Source: JBEKTW01 sp049515655
GTDB taxonomy: Bacteria; Bacteroidota; Ignavibacteria; UBA10030; SZUA-254
Length of the DNA stretch: 64,000 nt
Direction: 5' to 3'
NCBI GenBank assembly: GCA_049515655.1
Contig: JBEKTW010000009.1
Location: forward strand, 1 to 64,000
Each line of letters opens with the position of its first letter. Within the stretch, counting starts at the first letter, position 1. The notes beneath the pieces are model-generated. The model saw only the letters and a program-made list of their open reading frames with translations. It did not search any database and was not told the origin of the DNA. Positions 1 through 8,105 of this stretch are shown piece after piece. A program made the position numbers and the translations under genes.

Positions 1-665
1 CTGTCAGCGGCACGAAGCTCTTTGCCGAGACTAGTGGCGGCGTCTTTCTTTCCACCAACAGCGGCTCAAGCTGGGTCAAAACGGGCTTAACAGATCCTTA
101 TGTCTCGTCTTTTGCTGTCTCCGGCACGAAGATCTTTGCTGGGTCTAGTGGCGGCGTCTTTCTATCGACCAACAACGGCTCAAGCTGGACCGCGGTGAAT
201 GCAGGCTTGACGAGTACTTCTGTCTCGTCTCTTGCAGTCTCCGGCACGAATCTCTTTGCTACCGTTTCAGCCAGCGAGTTGCAAATCTCGTCGGATGGAA
301 TAGCGGAAATGCTGGCAAAACCAGGGGGAGGCGTCTATCTTTCCACCAACAACGGCACAAGTTGGACAACGGTTAATTCAGGCTTGACGAACACGAATGT
401 TTCTGCTTTTACCGTCTCCGGCACGGATCTCTTTGCCGGGACTGGTGGCGGGGTCTTTCTTTCCACTAATAACGGTACAAGCTGGACTGCGGTCAATAGT
501 GGCTTGACGGACACTCTTATCTGGCATCTTGCCGTTAGCGGCAACTATCTCTTTGCCGGCACTGCTTTTGGGGGGACTTTTTGTGATCGCGGCGACGTTT
601 GGAGGCGACCGTTGTCCGAATTGAGAAATACATCGACACTGAAAAAGCAAGCCAAACCACGGTGA
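1..665 (+). CDS. Beta-propeller-like repeat protein, 5'-truncated by window edge
   Basis: The reading frame is already open at base 3, so the true start lies left of the window. The visible part is built from 40-residue units (120 bp) with the pattern VSGTxLFAGTxGGVFLSTNNGxSWTxVNxGLT, typical of secreted YCF48/BNR-type propeller proteins of Ignavibacteria. The third visible unit carries an extra 57 bp in frame (about 258-333), encoding residues unlike the repeat. The protein ends soon after a VWRRPLSE motif. In relatives I know, that motif is followed by a linker and a T9SS sorting domain; here the frame stops about 20 residues later and no NYPNPFNP motif follows. The gene therefore appears 3'-truncated or frameshifted. 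The cargo-like nature is well supported; the function is unknown. Confidence 0.75.
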   Translation, partial: VSGTKLFAETSGGVFLSTNSGSSWVKTGLTDPYVSSFAVSGTKIFAGSSGGVFLSTNNGSSWTAVNAGLTSTSVSSLAVSGTNLFATVSASELQISSDGIAEMLAKPGGGVYLSTNNGTSWTTVNSGLTNTNVSAFTVSGTDLFAGTGGGVFLSTNNGTSWTAVNSGLTDTLIWHLAVSGNYLFAGTAFGGTFCDRGDVWRRPLSELRNTSTLKKQAKPR

Positions 666-1090
666 GAAGTGTCTCAGTCCCATTTGCACTCTTGGCATGT
701 CCTGCGTGCCAGTATTTCCATTGGTCCGCCTCCACTTCGTGTGCCAACCGGAGTGTTAGTTATTTCTATGTTCAGATTCAAGTTGGGTTAATAAAAGACG
801 ACCCTAGGGTCGCATATCAGAAATACATTGAGTTAGTCTTTCGGCTTCTTACCTTCACCTCATTCCCCTCTCCCATTATGGGAGAGAGGAATTGAAGGCG
901 AGAGGGTAGTGAGCGGCAGGACCATTCCTGCAATATTTGAGGAGGAAGGCATTTGCAAAAAATGCAGGCCAGTGTGCATTCGCGGCAAATGGACTTTTCG
1001 CTTGCAATTTCTTACCTTACGACATGAGGCAAAAACATTCCTTCTATCAGACGGCGCTTGCGGCAATGTGGAAATGGTGCAACATACGCC
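666..1090. other. Intergenic region with palindromic repeat
   Basis: I see no convincing gene here. Bases about 866-912 contain a CTCTCCC...GGGAGAG hairpin of the same kind as those at 10.1 and 15.5 kb. Around 738-765 a short sequence (GTGCCAACCGGAGTGTTAG) resembles stretches near 5518 and 55906, possibly remnants of a mobile-element end. Short open frames in this stretch have poor composition and no ribosome-binding site. Confidence 0.5.
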
Positions 1091-1139
1091 GACACAGCGA
1101 CATGCGATAGGGCGGGTGCATTATAATTACTAGTTAGGC
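1091..1139 (+). repeat. Left cassette-boundary repeat, copy 1
   Basis: These 49 bp match 49109-49157 at 41 of 49 positions and end in ACTAGTTAGGC. GTTAGGC is the R' core of an integron attC site, so the cut point would lie between G1133 and T1134. At both places the block sits directly before a small one-gene unit whose far end carries an attC-like sequence. It may be the 3' half of a preceding attC or an attachment site. Confidence 0.55.
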
Positions 1140-1167
1140 CGTTCACCATTCTCGAAAGGATCATACC

Positions 1168-1728
1168 ATGGATGTTTCCAAAGATCATGATGAGACACTT
1201 TCCTTACAAGCACTTGAAATTACATTTGATGGCCCCCGGTTGGATGCATATGCTTTGGCAGAGCTAAACTACTGCATGCATTTCATTGTGAATTCTGTCG
1301 CCTATTCCAGAAAGTATTATTACCCTGCACAACCCAGGTTACGACGAAGGCTGTGGAATCCTTACTTTGAATCCTACGACTTTGATTTTGTCCGGTTAGA
1401 AGTGAAACAGGTCAAATCAGGTTCACTTTTCGAGATCGTTCAACTTGGATTTGCCAGCGTCCTCTCTGATGAGTGGGGCCGAGCGATACTCCATCATCTT
1501 GCTGCAGATGTAATCATGGCAATTATTAAGTCTGGCGTCCGTATTGCCACCTCTTCACACAATCAAGACGTGTCAAAAGATAACATCTATCCTGGAGTTA
1601 TCGTCCCTCTTATCGCTCGCTTGATAGAAGTCTTGGCCCGTTGCACAAAAGGAAGACACTGCAAACTTCGTATTTCTCACACGAATGCTAGTGGCGAGAG
1701 ATTTGACGTAGAACTGGATATCGAATGA
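1168..1728 (+). CDS. Hypothetical protein in integron-like cassette
   Basis: This 186-residue soluble protein has no signal peptide and no membrane segment. I do not recognise its family. The start ATG has a GAAAGGA ribosome-binding site about 8 bases upstream. Visible elements are a Tyr-rich stretch near residues 45-55, an EVKQVKSGSLFEIVQ segment near 86-100, and a mostly hydrophobic helical region near 110-160. It is the only gene between a GTTAGGCCG at 1133 and an attC-like site starting GGCCTAAC at 1738, so it has the one-gene, one-site layout of an integron cassette. A cassette role fits an accessory protein, but its activity cannot be read from the sequence. Confidence 0.7.
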   Translation: MDVSKDHDETLSLQALEITFDGPRLDAYALAELNYCMHFIVNSVAYSRKYYYPAQPRLRRRLWNPYFESYDFDFVRLEVKQVKSGSLFEIVQLGFASVLSDEWGRAILHHLAADVIMAIIKSGVRIATSSHNQDVSKDNIYPGVIVPLIARLIEVLARCTKGRHCKLRISHTNASGERFDVELDIE

Positions 1729-1737
1729 ATGGCTCAC

Positions 1738-1909
1738 GGCCTAACCAACGACTCAAGCTGATCCCGACTAAAAGGGTGTCGGGACGGGCTCCAATGACGG
1801 TGGGTGAATTCGCCGCGCGGCGATGAAAATATTAGACCATAACACACGCGCGGCAAGCTACAACAATCAAGCCACACATTGCCGCAGCTTGGCTCCGGTC
1901 CGTTAGGGC
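1738..1909 (+). repeat. attC-like recombination site 1
   Basis: The outer arms are GGCCTAAC (1738-1745) and GTTAGGGC (1902-1909). The inner arms are CAAGCTG (about 1754-1760) and CAGCTTG (about 1885-1891), which pair with each other. The left arm with its flank (CACGGCCTAAC) is the reverse complement of the start of its own cassette (GTTAGGCCGT at 1133), as expected when a cassette circularises. At 172 bp the site is long but within the range of chromosomal attC sites. No integrase gene lies in the window. Confidence 0.65.
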
Positions 1910-1929
1910 GCACAAATGGGCATCCGAAT

Positions 1930-2595
1930 ATGAAGAGATTTTACTTTTCAATACTGCTTATAGCAATTGTTGGCTTCTGTCTCTGCCTGCCGTTTCACCT
2001 TATAGAAAACACCCGCAAACTTCTGTTAGACGGGATGTCTATCCTTTCAGCAGTTGCGTCCCTCTTGACGTTGGTAATAGCTCTACTTCTTTTTGAGAAG
2101 TTTGGTATTGAAGCGACTTTGCTAAAGAAGCAAACAGAAGCTGTTATGAGACTCCTGGATGCAATCAGGAAATTCGAAATGCTTATTCACGGTGATCGCC
2201 ATTACATTCTATTCCGCGTATCAAGACGAAACGTGATCTACTACAAAGAGTTTTACAATAAGATACTAATATTCAATACGAGCGCTTTCCGATTTGCTAA
2301 GGAATTGGATGATTCTTGCGAAGACGTTTTCATGCCGAAAGAAATTCTTAAAAAGATTGCTCCTTTACGAATAAGCATGATAAGCAGCCTATCGAGTGAA
2401 GAACAGAACTCAAAAGAGTACCTCAAAGTGGATTACTCTTTCGACGACCGTAAGGAAAGCAAGGAAGACTATGGACTGCCGGAGGAAGAAAAAATTTCCT
2501 TTCAACAGTACGTTACTTACTGGAATGAGATTGTTCTATCAATTCAGCAATGGTTACAAAAGAATTCATCGATTAAGGTCGATCTAAATATTTAA
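1930..2595 (+). CDS. Hypothetical two-helix membrane protein in integron-like cassette
   Basis: The protein has 221 residues. An upstream ATG at 1879 lies inside the attC-like site, so the ATG at 1930, just after the GTTAGGGC core, is preferred. Two hydrophobic segments (about residues 5-22 and 37-56) are followed by a long charged, probably cytoplasmic region rich in Lys, Glu and Asp, with coiled-coil-like stretches around 65-85. No known domain was recognised. It is the only gene between attC-like sites 1 and 2. Small membrane-anchored proteins of this layout occur in defence and stress cassettes, but this gives no specific function. Confidence 0.65.
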   Translation: MKRFYFSILLIAIVGFCLCLPFHLIENTRKLLLDGMSILSAVASLLTLVIALLLFEKFGIEATLLKKQTEAVMRLLDAIRKFEMLIHGDRHYILFRVSRRNVIYYKEFYNKILIFNTSAFRFAKELDDSCEDVFMPKEILKKIAPLRISMISSLSSEEQNSKEYLKVDYSFDDRKESKEDYGLPEEEKISFQQYVTYWNEIVLSIQQWLQKNSSIKVDLNI

Positions 2596-2596
2596 T

Positions 2597-2757
2597 GCGC
2601 ACCCTAACCAGCGGCTCAAGCTGGCGAAATGAGCGTGGGTACTTTAAGCATGGCGTTTAACGGTTCTGTATATTTTGAAAGCAATCTACTTGAAACTCGG
2701 TTCGTTCATTCCAAATTTGAAGGATTCGTTGCGGCAGCTTGGCTCCATCCGTTAGGC
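2597..2757 (+). repeat. attC-like recombination site 2
   Basis: The outer arms are CCCTAACC (2602-2609) and GTTAGGCC (2751-2758). The inner arms are CTCAAGCTG (2615-2623) and CAGCTTGG (2735-2742). The left arm, read in reverse (GGTTAGGG), matches the start of its own cassette (GTTAGGG at 1902). The right end shares GCAGCTTGGCTC with site 1. The centre is AT-rich and unrelated to site 1, which is normal for attC sites. Confidence 0.65.
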
Positions 2758-2781
2758 CGCGGGCAATATAGCGTATAGAAT

Positions 2782-3420
2782 ATGAAACCAGTATGTCTTT
2801 TACAGTGGTTGCCTCAATGTGAATATCGGGAAACCGTGGTGGCGTTAGAAAGATTCGCCGATCAAATTGATATTAGTCATTTTGACGTTCATTCTAAGAA
2901 CGAGGCACGAAGAGCGATATCGAGTTGGCTGAATAATAACCCGAATTCGCAGTTCTTATTCATCGGCGCACACGGAATTACAGACCATGATCGATCTATT
3001 GGTCTAGGTTCTTCTGCAGAAGATTTTGTCACTTGGCAAGAACTTTGGGAATGGCTTGGAGTTGCTCTGTATGCTCCGGTACTTTGGTTAGGTGCATGTA
3101 AATCTTCCGACGCCGCGATCGCTTGGTCGCCCTTTCCGTCTTCTCCGAGAAGAGTCGAGTGGATTGCTGGCTTTCGCACTGCAATCTATCCGATTGAGAT
3201 TAAAAAGATTCTGCTGCGACTCATGAGGACTACATCGATCAATCCAATAATATTCGTTGATGATCAACTTGAATATTTGCGACGGGAAATTCCTGCAACG
3301 ACAGTTCAACTTTTTTCCCCAGCCTACACTCTGAACAAGCAATGTGAATATGTTGACGTAGATGAGTTTGACGCGAAAGTAGGCATGTCTTTTAGAGATT
3401 TTCTCAACCAACAACCATGA
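2782..3420 (+). CDS. Caspase/CHAT-like protein in integron-like cassette
   Basis: This 212-residue soluble protein has two motifs spaced as in the caspase/CHAT protease fold: a hydrophobic strand leading to GAHG (His64) and a second strand leading to GACKSS (Cys106). Between them is a LGSS...W segment like the loop of CHAT proteins. In that superfamily this His and Cys form the catalytic dyad of a cysteine peptidase. No partner domain, signal peptide or membrane helix is present, so it is a stand-alone enzyme of near-minimal size. The ribosome-binding site is weak. It follows attC-like site 2 directly and precedes a degraded attC-like left arm at 3434. The family call rests on motif pattern only. 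Confidence 0.55.
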   Translation: MKPVCLLQWLPQCEYRETVVALERFADQIDISHFDVHSKNEARRAISSWLNNNPNSQFLFIGAHGITDHDRSIGLGSSAEDFVTWQELWEWLGVALYAPVLWLGACKSSDAAIAWSPFPSSPRRVEWIAGFRTAIYPIEIKKILLRLMRTTSINPIIFVDDQLEYLRREIPATTVQLFSPAYTLNKQCEYVDVDEFDAKVGMSFRDFLNQQP

Positions 3421-3433
3421 GACCTTTTACGTT

Positions 3434-3480
3434 CCAGCGAGCTAAGCACTCGCTCAACCTGACGCGCAAGCATCACTCAC
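3434..3480 (+). repeat. Degenerate attC-like left arm (end of array)
   Basis: GCGAGCTAAGC followed by CTCAACCTGACGCGC has the order of an attC left half. The reverse of GCGAGCTAA matches 7 of 9 bases of the cassette start at 2752 (TTAGGCCGC). No matching right half follows; instead a promoter/leader repeat begins at 3530. The array seems cut off here. Confidence 0.4.
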
Positions 3481-3529
3481 AGGCGGGATTTGTAGATCAA
3501 CCCCCTAATCCATCCCGGTGATTCCATGT

Positions 3530-3625
3530 TTGACACTATCTCCTGAATTCTTTACCTTATCTCATCATTTCGGTCCGTTCTTTTGAAACACATTGCGCGA
3601 GTGCGTGGTAGGTTTTTGTCTTATG
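3530..3625 (+). promoter_or_regulatory. Promoter/leader repeat, family B copy 1
   Basis: TTG at 3530-3532, 20 bases, then TACCTTAT at 3553-3560 forms a Bacteroidota-type promoter. About 20 bases on comes GTTCTTTTGAAACACATTGC, then GTGCGTGGTAGGTTTTT, an imperfect terminator-like hairpin. The same arrangement recurs at 43014 and 56036. It lies upstream of the gene at 3708. Confidence 0.6.
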
Positions 3626-3707
3626 TTACAACGATATGAAGAATCTATTGAAATTCCAGTTGGCGCATAACACTGGCGCAGGTCAGAACTTAGTATAAGG
3701 AGCTACA

Positions 3708-4124
3708 ATGCTACCAAAAACCATCAAGTGTCTCGATTGTGGCCAGGAGTTGGAGTTAGAGGAGGGCGAACGCTCTCTTGAAATCGTCAAGTGTCCCACG
3801 TGTGGCAAGGATAACAAGGCATGGAGCCTCCTCTTAATGACCCAAGAGACGTACCAAACGCAATATCCCTTGCTTAGGAGCTACTCACGAGGAATGAAGA
3901 TTTGGAGCTGGGTCGCCGGGGGAATATTCCTTGTTCTATTCCTACTAAATCTACCGACCTTACATGAAACATACGAGGTCACGCTGCTAATTGCAGGCAT
4001 CGGAATTGCCATATCCATTGTTATTTGGGGGTGGCTCATATCCGAGGCCATTAAGGCATACGCCGACATTGCGGACAACAGCCATCGGACGGCGACTTTG
4101 CTTCAGGTACTAGCCAAGCGGTGA
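3708..4124 (+). CDS. Zinc-ribbon membrane protein
   Basis: The protein has 138 residues with a clear start: TAAGGAG lies 6 bases before the ATG. The N-terminus carries a CxxC...CxxC zinc ribbon (Cys8, Cys11, Cys28, Cys31). Two hydrophobic helices follow (about residues 68-85 and 92-114), and then a short basic tail. It is probably a small inner-membrane protein with a cytoplasmic metal-binding head; the role is unknown. The next gene, 40 bases downstream, also combines membrane helices with a zinc ribbon in the opposite order, so the two may form a pair in one transcript started at the promoter near 3530. Confidence 0.65.
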   Translation: MLPKTIKCLDCGQELELEEGERSLEIVKCPTCGKDNKAWSLLLMTQETYQTQYPLLRSYSRGMKIWSWVAGGIFLVLFLLNLPTLHETYEVTLLIAGIGIAISIVIWGWLISEAIKAYADIADNSHRTATLLQVLAKR

Positions 4125-4164
4125 TCGTGATGGTCACTTAATCGCAATTCGAGAGGAATATGTC

Positions 4165-4683
4165 ATGGCTACAACCGTCAATAAGTCGGTGAAAATCCTT
4201 GGCTACTGGGCGTCAGGCATTGCTCTTTTGGAGGGACTTTTTTGGGGCTATATCTTTATCATTGGATATCCTACTGACAGAGGGTTGATGTTGAGTTTGT
4301 CAATCTTCTTGCTCGTTGTTGGTGTAGGCACAATTCGGGTCCTATTATCTAAGGACCCTGAGCGCCTTTCGGTTATGGGATTGGTGGGCATAGTACCGGC
4401 AATAATGCTTGGTTGGAATACATTCGAGGCTAGGCCCTTTGACGTATCCAGCTGGTTCGCATGTGGACTCACGGTGCTTCCTTCCCTTTTGCTTTTCATA
4501 GCTTCAGCCAAGGCTCCCAAAGAATTTGATCCGGCATCTCAGTTGAAAAAATGCCCAGAATGTGCAGAACATATTAAGCTAGAAGCAAAGATCTGCAGAT
4601 TTTGTAGGCACACATTTTCAGACGAAGAATTGGCGGAGCAAATTGAGGCTGCTGAAAAGAATTATTTGCAGTCAACAATGTGA
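4165..4683 (+). CDS. Membrane protein with C-terminal zinc ribbon
   Basis: The protein has 172 residues. Four hydrophobic segments (about residues 10-32, 38-57, 68-85 and 95-113) precede a soluble tail with CPECAEHIKLEAKICRFC, the pattern of the UPF0547-type zinc ribbon found at the end of many small bacterial membrane proteins. GAGAGGA lies about 8 bases upstream of the ATG. It probably shares a transcript with the preceding zinc-ribbon gene. No enzymatic motif is visible. The membrane-plus-ribbon design is clear; function and partners are unknown. Confidence 0.65.
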   Translation: MATTVNKSVKILGYWASGIALLEGLFWGYIFIIGYPTDRGLMLSLSIFLLVVGVGTIRVLLSKDPERLSVMGLVGIVPAIMLGWNTFEARPFDVSSWFACGLTVLPSLLLFIASAKAPKEFDPASQLKKCPECAEHIKLEAKICRFCRHTFSDEELAEQIEAAEKNYLQSTM

Positions 4684-4973
4684 AACAAGGAGCAAGGTGC
4701 GTGGTGGGTTTTATCATTGAATCGAGTTCGACGATTTCGAATTGTTCTAAACGGAGCAATACGATGAACAAACAATTCCAGACAAATGATGAAGTTATTG
4801 GCTTCCCAGATTTCACAAAATGTCTTTGATGGTGCTCCTGTCGATATTCATCTATGCGATAAAGACTTTAATACCATAAGGGTCGTTATTGTCTATAAAT
4901 AAGGCACAGTCAAGACATCAATGATTAAGGCTCAATATCTGATTCAATTAATGCCGCCCGTACTGAGGGCAAT
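4684..4973. other. Intergenic region with leader-like fragment
   Basis: AGGTGCGTGGTGGGTTTT near 4695-4712 resembles the hairpin part of leader family B without its promoter. Two tiny frames, 4764-4829 (21 codons) and 4820-4879 (19 codons, hydrophobic), are too short to call genes and may be remnants. Nothing else is recognised. Confidence 0.4.
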
Positions 4974-5381
4974 ATGAAAGGAACTGGCGCACTTCTTTTT
5001 CTCACAGTTGTTTCTATCTCCTTTACGCTTTCTAGCTGCGGCTACGGTTCCATCAATAGCGAAGAGGAAGCAAGAAAGGCTTCGATAGGAACTTGGACCT
5101 ACACAGAATCAAACGCCGAAAACGTCTGGTGGAAACTTGTGATCAAATCTGATGGCACATTTGAAAAATACCTCGCATTGCCGTCTGATGACAATTGGGG
5201 GACCCCAGAAACGGGAACGTGGGAAATCACAACCGGTAAATTCCCGGATACAGGGCATAGGTATTACGCGGTGCATTTACAGCATAGCATAGAATGCGTC
5301 CTTTACAATTCGAACATGATGACACTGGGACATGGCGATGCGTTCCTTACAAAGGGTGACCAATTCCCTTTTAGCAAATAG
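4974..5381 (+). CDS. Small lipoprotein (lipocalin/DUF-like)
   Basis: The protein has 135 residues. An N-terminal hydrophobic stretch ends in the lipobox TLSSC (Cys22), so it should be exported, lipidated and kept at a membrane. The mature part has a GTWTYTES...WWKLVIKSDGTFEKY pattern and a second GTWEI strand. This layout is common in small lipocalin-like or copper-resistance-type domains with repeated beta-hairpins, but no family can be named with confidence. The upstream AGGGCAATATG gives a weak ribosome-binding site. It stands alone; the nearest downstream gene is 820 bases away. Confidence 0.6.
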   Translation: MKGTGALLFLTVVSISFTLSSCGYGSINSEEEARKASIGTWTYTESNAENVWWKLVIKSDGTFEKYLALPSDDNWGTPETGTWEITTGKFPDTGHRYYAVHLQHSIECVLYNSNMMTLGHGDAFLTKGDQFPFSK

Positions 5382-6204
5382 CATTTAGCAAAAATGTTCC
5401 CAATAATCTACTCCGGAGAACATAATCGCTGTGGCCGCCGATTACAGAATTCATACCTTGGAAGAGCTGAGGGAACAATACAACGCGGGTCTGGACCCAT
5501 TGGAGTGACCTGCCCCCATTTTATGTACCAACTGGAATCTTAGTTAATTCAGTCGCTAATTTTTGGCCTAAACGCTAACGCTCATCTGCTGAGAGAGAAG
5601 ATGTTCACGACACATCAACGCAAAGAAGATTTCTGAATGTGACTGAGCTTCCACTCAACCAGGGGATGCTGAGGCAGATCTTTGGAAATTGTTGATCTTC
5701 GATTGGCGATTGCCGAGAACCAACCTGCAACCCCAGCATTTTTGAATCTGCTCGAAATCCTGTTTCGCGGGCATATTAATGGCTCAACGAGGTAATTCTC
5801 CAACCCATTGAAATATAATAGCTTTGACGGAAAACGGGTTCACAAGCATCGCTCGTGATCCTATTAATGGTTACTTGAACCTATTCCTGCCTGCTGCACT
5901 TCACGGAACGGCTGTTTCGTGCAGTGAAGCGACCGGCAGGCGTTTCCAACGGGCATCTCGTCCTTTGCCCCATGGCTGTCATCCCGGCACCTGTCCTGAG
6001 CGAAGTCCGCCGGAAGGCGGACGAGGCGAAGGATGTTTCTGGTCGGGATCTAAACATAGCAGCCTGGTTTAGGTGCTGATCAGAAGCATATCAGCACGAC
6101 GGCGAAGGAATGAATGCGGTCCCAAAGGACTTGCTTTTGCGTGTACGTTAACGTAACTTGTGGCTAATTTCTGGTCCAAACGCTAACGTTCATCTGCATT
6201 CGCC
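5382..6204. other. Gene-free region with repeats
   Basis: No gene is supported. A 25-codon GTG frame (5431-5508) ends exactly where TGACCTGCCCCCATTTTATG begins, which resembles the terminal repeat of IS3-like elements. Two copies of a GCTAATTTYTGG...AACGCTAACGYTCATCTGC sequence lie at about 5552-5592 and 6160-6200, the second running into the ABC ATPase start. Between them are REP-like hairpins (TCCGCCGGAAGGCGGA near 6007) and a GCTGATcagaagcatATCAGC hairpin near 6074. This looks like a site of past insertions. Confidence 0.5.
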
Positions 6205-7704
6205 ATGCCCCCACTTCTGCAAGTTGAGCGGGTAACAAAGAGCTTCGGCTCAACGGCGGCTCTCCGCAACGCGAATCTCACCCTCCATCGCGGCGAGATC
6301 CATGCGCTTGTCGGCGAGAATGGAGCGGGCAAATCCACGCTTATGAAAATTCTTGCCGGCGTTCACCAGAAGGACGCTGGCCACGTCTTCTTAGACGGAA
6401 AAGAAATCCACCCCGACTCACCGCGCGAAGCACAACGCCTCGGCATTAGCACGGTCTTCCAGGAACTCAGCCTCTGTCCGAACCTGTCCATTGCAGAAAA
6501 CATCTACGCGAACCGCGAGCCGGCCGTTCTTGGAATGATCCGGAAAAAGGAACTGCACAGGCAGACGGGAGAATATCTCCGGGCATTCGACATCGCTACT
6601 CCGCCGGAAACTCTCGTGCAAGACCTCAATATTGCACAGCAACAGGTCGTTGAAATTCTCAAAGCTATCTCCGTCAAGGCGAAGATTCTCATTCTGGACG
6701 AACCGACCTCGTCGCTGGAACAAACGGAAGTAGAACGTCTCTTCGGGCTTCTCGGGAAACTCAAAGAGGACGGAACGGGTATCATCTTCATCACGCATAA
6801 ACTGAACGAAGTGTTTCAGATCGCGGATCGCGTTACAGTGTTCCGCGATGGGGAGTATATCGTTACAAATGACCGTTCTGAGACCGATGAAGGCGAGATT
6901 ATCAGATTCATGGTGGGACGGGAGATACAACAAATATTCCCAAAGAAGGTCAGAACAAAAGGAAGAGAACAACTGCGAGTCTCCGGTTTCAGAGATGCCG
7001 GGAAATTTCGCGGGATTTCTTTCGACGTGTCGGAAGGAGAAATTCTCGGGGTTGCCGGTTTGACCGGCTCGGGACGCAGCGAAATGATGCAATCCCTTTT
7101 CGGCTACCGGGCAAAGGAAGCCGGAAGTGTCCGTCTTCGCGGCGAGGAAGTGCGAATCGACCGGCCGGCCGTAGCTATACGGAACGGCATTATGTATTCA
7201 CCGGAGGACCGAAAGGCGCAGGGCCTGTTTCTCCAGCAGAGCGTTGCGATGAACGTGACATCGACCTGCCTCGAGGAATGCAGCACGTCGGGTTTTCTTT
7301 CGAGAAGGAAAGAACGCGCCGTAACTTCGGAAATGGTGAATGACCTCTCAATTAAAGTCGATGGAATCGACCAGGAAGTCGCTTCCCTCAGCGGGGGCAA
7401 CCAGCAGAAAGTCCTGCTTGCGAAGTGTCTCGCACCCCGCCCGGGACTGCTCATCGTCGATGAGCCGACGCGGGGAATCGATATCGGTTCGAAAATCGAG
7501 ATTTATCACCTCCTCGACGCATTCGTCAATCGCGGCGGCTCGGTTATCCTGATTTCGTCCGAGCTGTCGGAGATTATCGGATTGAGCGATAGGGTGATCG
7601 TTTTCAAAGAAGGACGAATTGTCGGGGAACTCACAAAAGACATCTCCGAGAGTTCGATCATGAATCTTATGTTTGGGAATTTAGTAGGTGATGCCAAATC
7701 CTAA
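6205..7704 (+). CDS. Sugar ABC transporter ATP-binding protein (CUT2 type)
   Basis: This 499-residue cytoplasmic ATPase powers sugar import and has the usual length of the RbsA/MglA/XylG family. It holds two fused ABC domains. The first has Walker A GENGAGKST (residues 37-45), a degenerate signature LNIAQQQVVEI and Walker B ILILDEPTSS (near 165). The second has an altered Walker A (GSGRSE), a full LSGGNQQKV signature and LLIVDEPTRGID. This asymmetry is normal for the family. The ATG follows a repeated CATCTGCATTCGCC sequence without a clear ribosome-binding site. The next gene encodes the permease and binding protein, and the locus context (araB, araD, arabinosidases) suggests arabinose or arabino-oligosaccharide as cargo. 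Confidence 0.9.
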   Translation: MPPLLQVERVTKSFGSTAALRNANLTLHRGEIHALVGENGAGKSTLMKILAGVHQKDAGHVFLDGKEIHPDSPREAQRLGISTVFQELSLCPNLSIAENIYANREPAVLGMIRKKELHRQTGEYLRAFDIATPPETLVQDLNIAQQQVVEILKAISVKAKILILDEPTSSLEQTEVERLFGLLGKLKEDGTGIIFITHKLNEVFQIADRVTVFRDGEYIVTNDRSETDEGEIIRFMVGREIQQIFPKKVRTKGREQLRVSGFRDAGKFRGISFDVSEGEILGVAGLTGSGRSEMMQSLFGYRAKEAGSVRLRGEEVRIDRPAVAIRNGIMYSPEDRKAQGLFLQQSVAMNVTSTCLEECSTSGFLSRRKERAVTSEMVNDLSIKVDGIDQEVASLSGGNQQKVLLAKCLAPRPGLLIVDEPTRGIDIGSKIEIYHLLDAFVNRGGSVILISSELSEIIGLSDRVIVFKEGRIVGELTKDISESSIMNLMFGNLVGDAKS

Positions 7705-8105
7705 ATCCTAATATCGAAACACGAAATTCCGCTTCTCAGAATCCCGCTCCCCAGCGGAATCCAGAAGCGGGACAAATCCTAAATTCAAAAGTCAAAAATT
7801 CGAAATACCAGTTGGCTGCTGCGTTTAGATGCTGACCAGATCCTTCGACTTCGCTCAGGATGTCAGCAAGACGTAGAAACGGGCACGCCAAACCATGCGT
7901 CATCCTGACATTCTTCAAGTCAGGATCTATGCGTTGCCCGCTCGGTTCAGATGCTGACTAAAAGCGTGTCAGCAAGACGGGTTTGTTTCGGATTTATTTA
8001 GGAATTCGGATTTTGGATTTGTTTAAGATTTAGTGCTTAAGATTTTTGGCTGAGATTTTCGGGAGCGCGACCTTCAGGTCGCGGATACACACACGGGAAT
8101 CGGTT
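7705..8105. repeat. Intergenic hairpin/AT-rich repeat mosaic
   Basis: The stretch has no gene. It begins and ends with AT-rich units of the type AAATCCTAAAT and GGATTTNGGATTT, which are inverted copies of each other. Inside are GATGCTGAC...GTCAGCAAGACG hairpins (about 7828-7868 and 7950-7982), a TCATCCTGACattcttcaaGTCAGGATC hairpin (7898-7925) and a CCGCTtctcagaatcccgctccccAGCGG-type palindrome. The same modules recur in the gaps at 11.4, 14.1, 17.3, 20.0 and 26.8 kb. Confidence 0.7.

Noticed and set aside
909..1133. 74-codon frame before the first cassette
   Set aside because: It runs through a palindromic repeat and the boundary repeat shared with 49 kb, and has no ribosome-binding site.
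5824..6072. 82-codon frame in the gap before the ABC ATPase
   Set aside because: It is made of REP-like hairpin sequence and has an unlikely composition.
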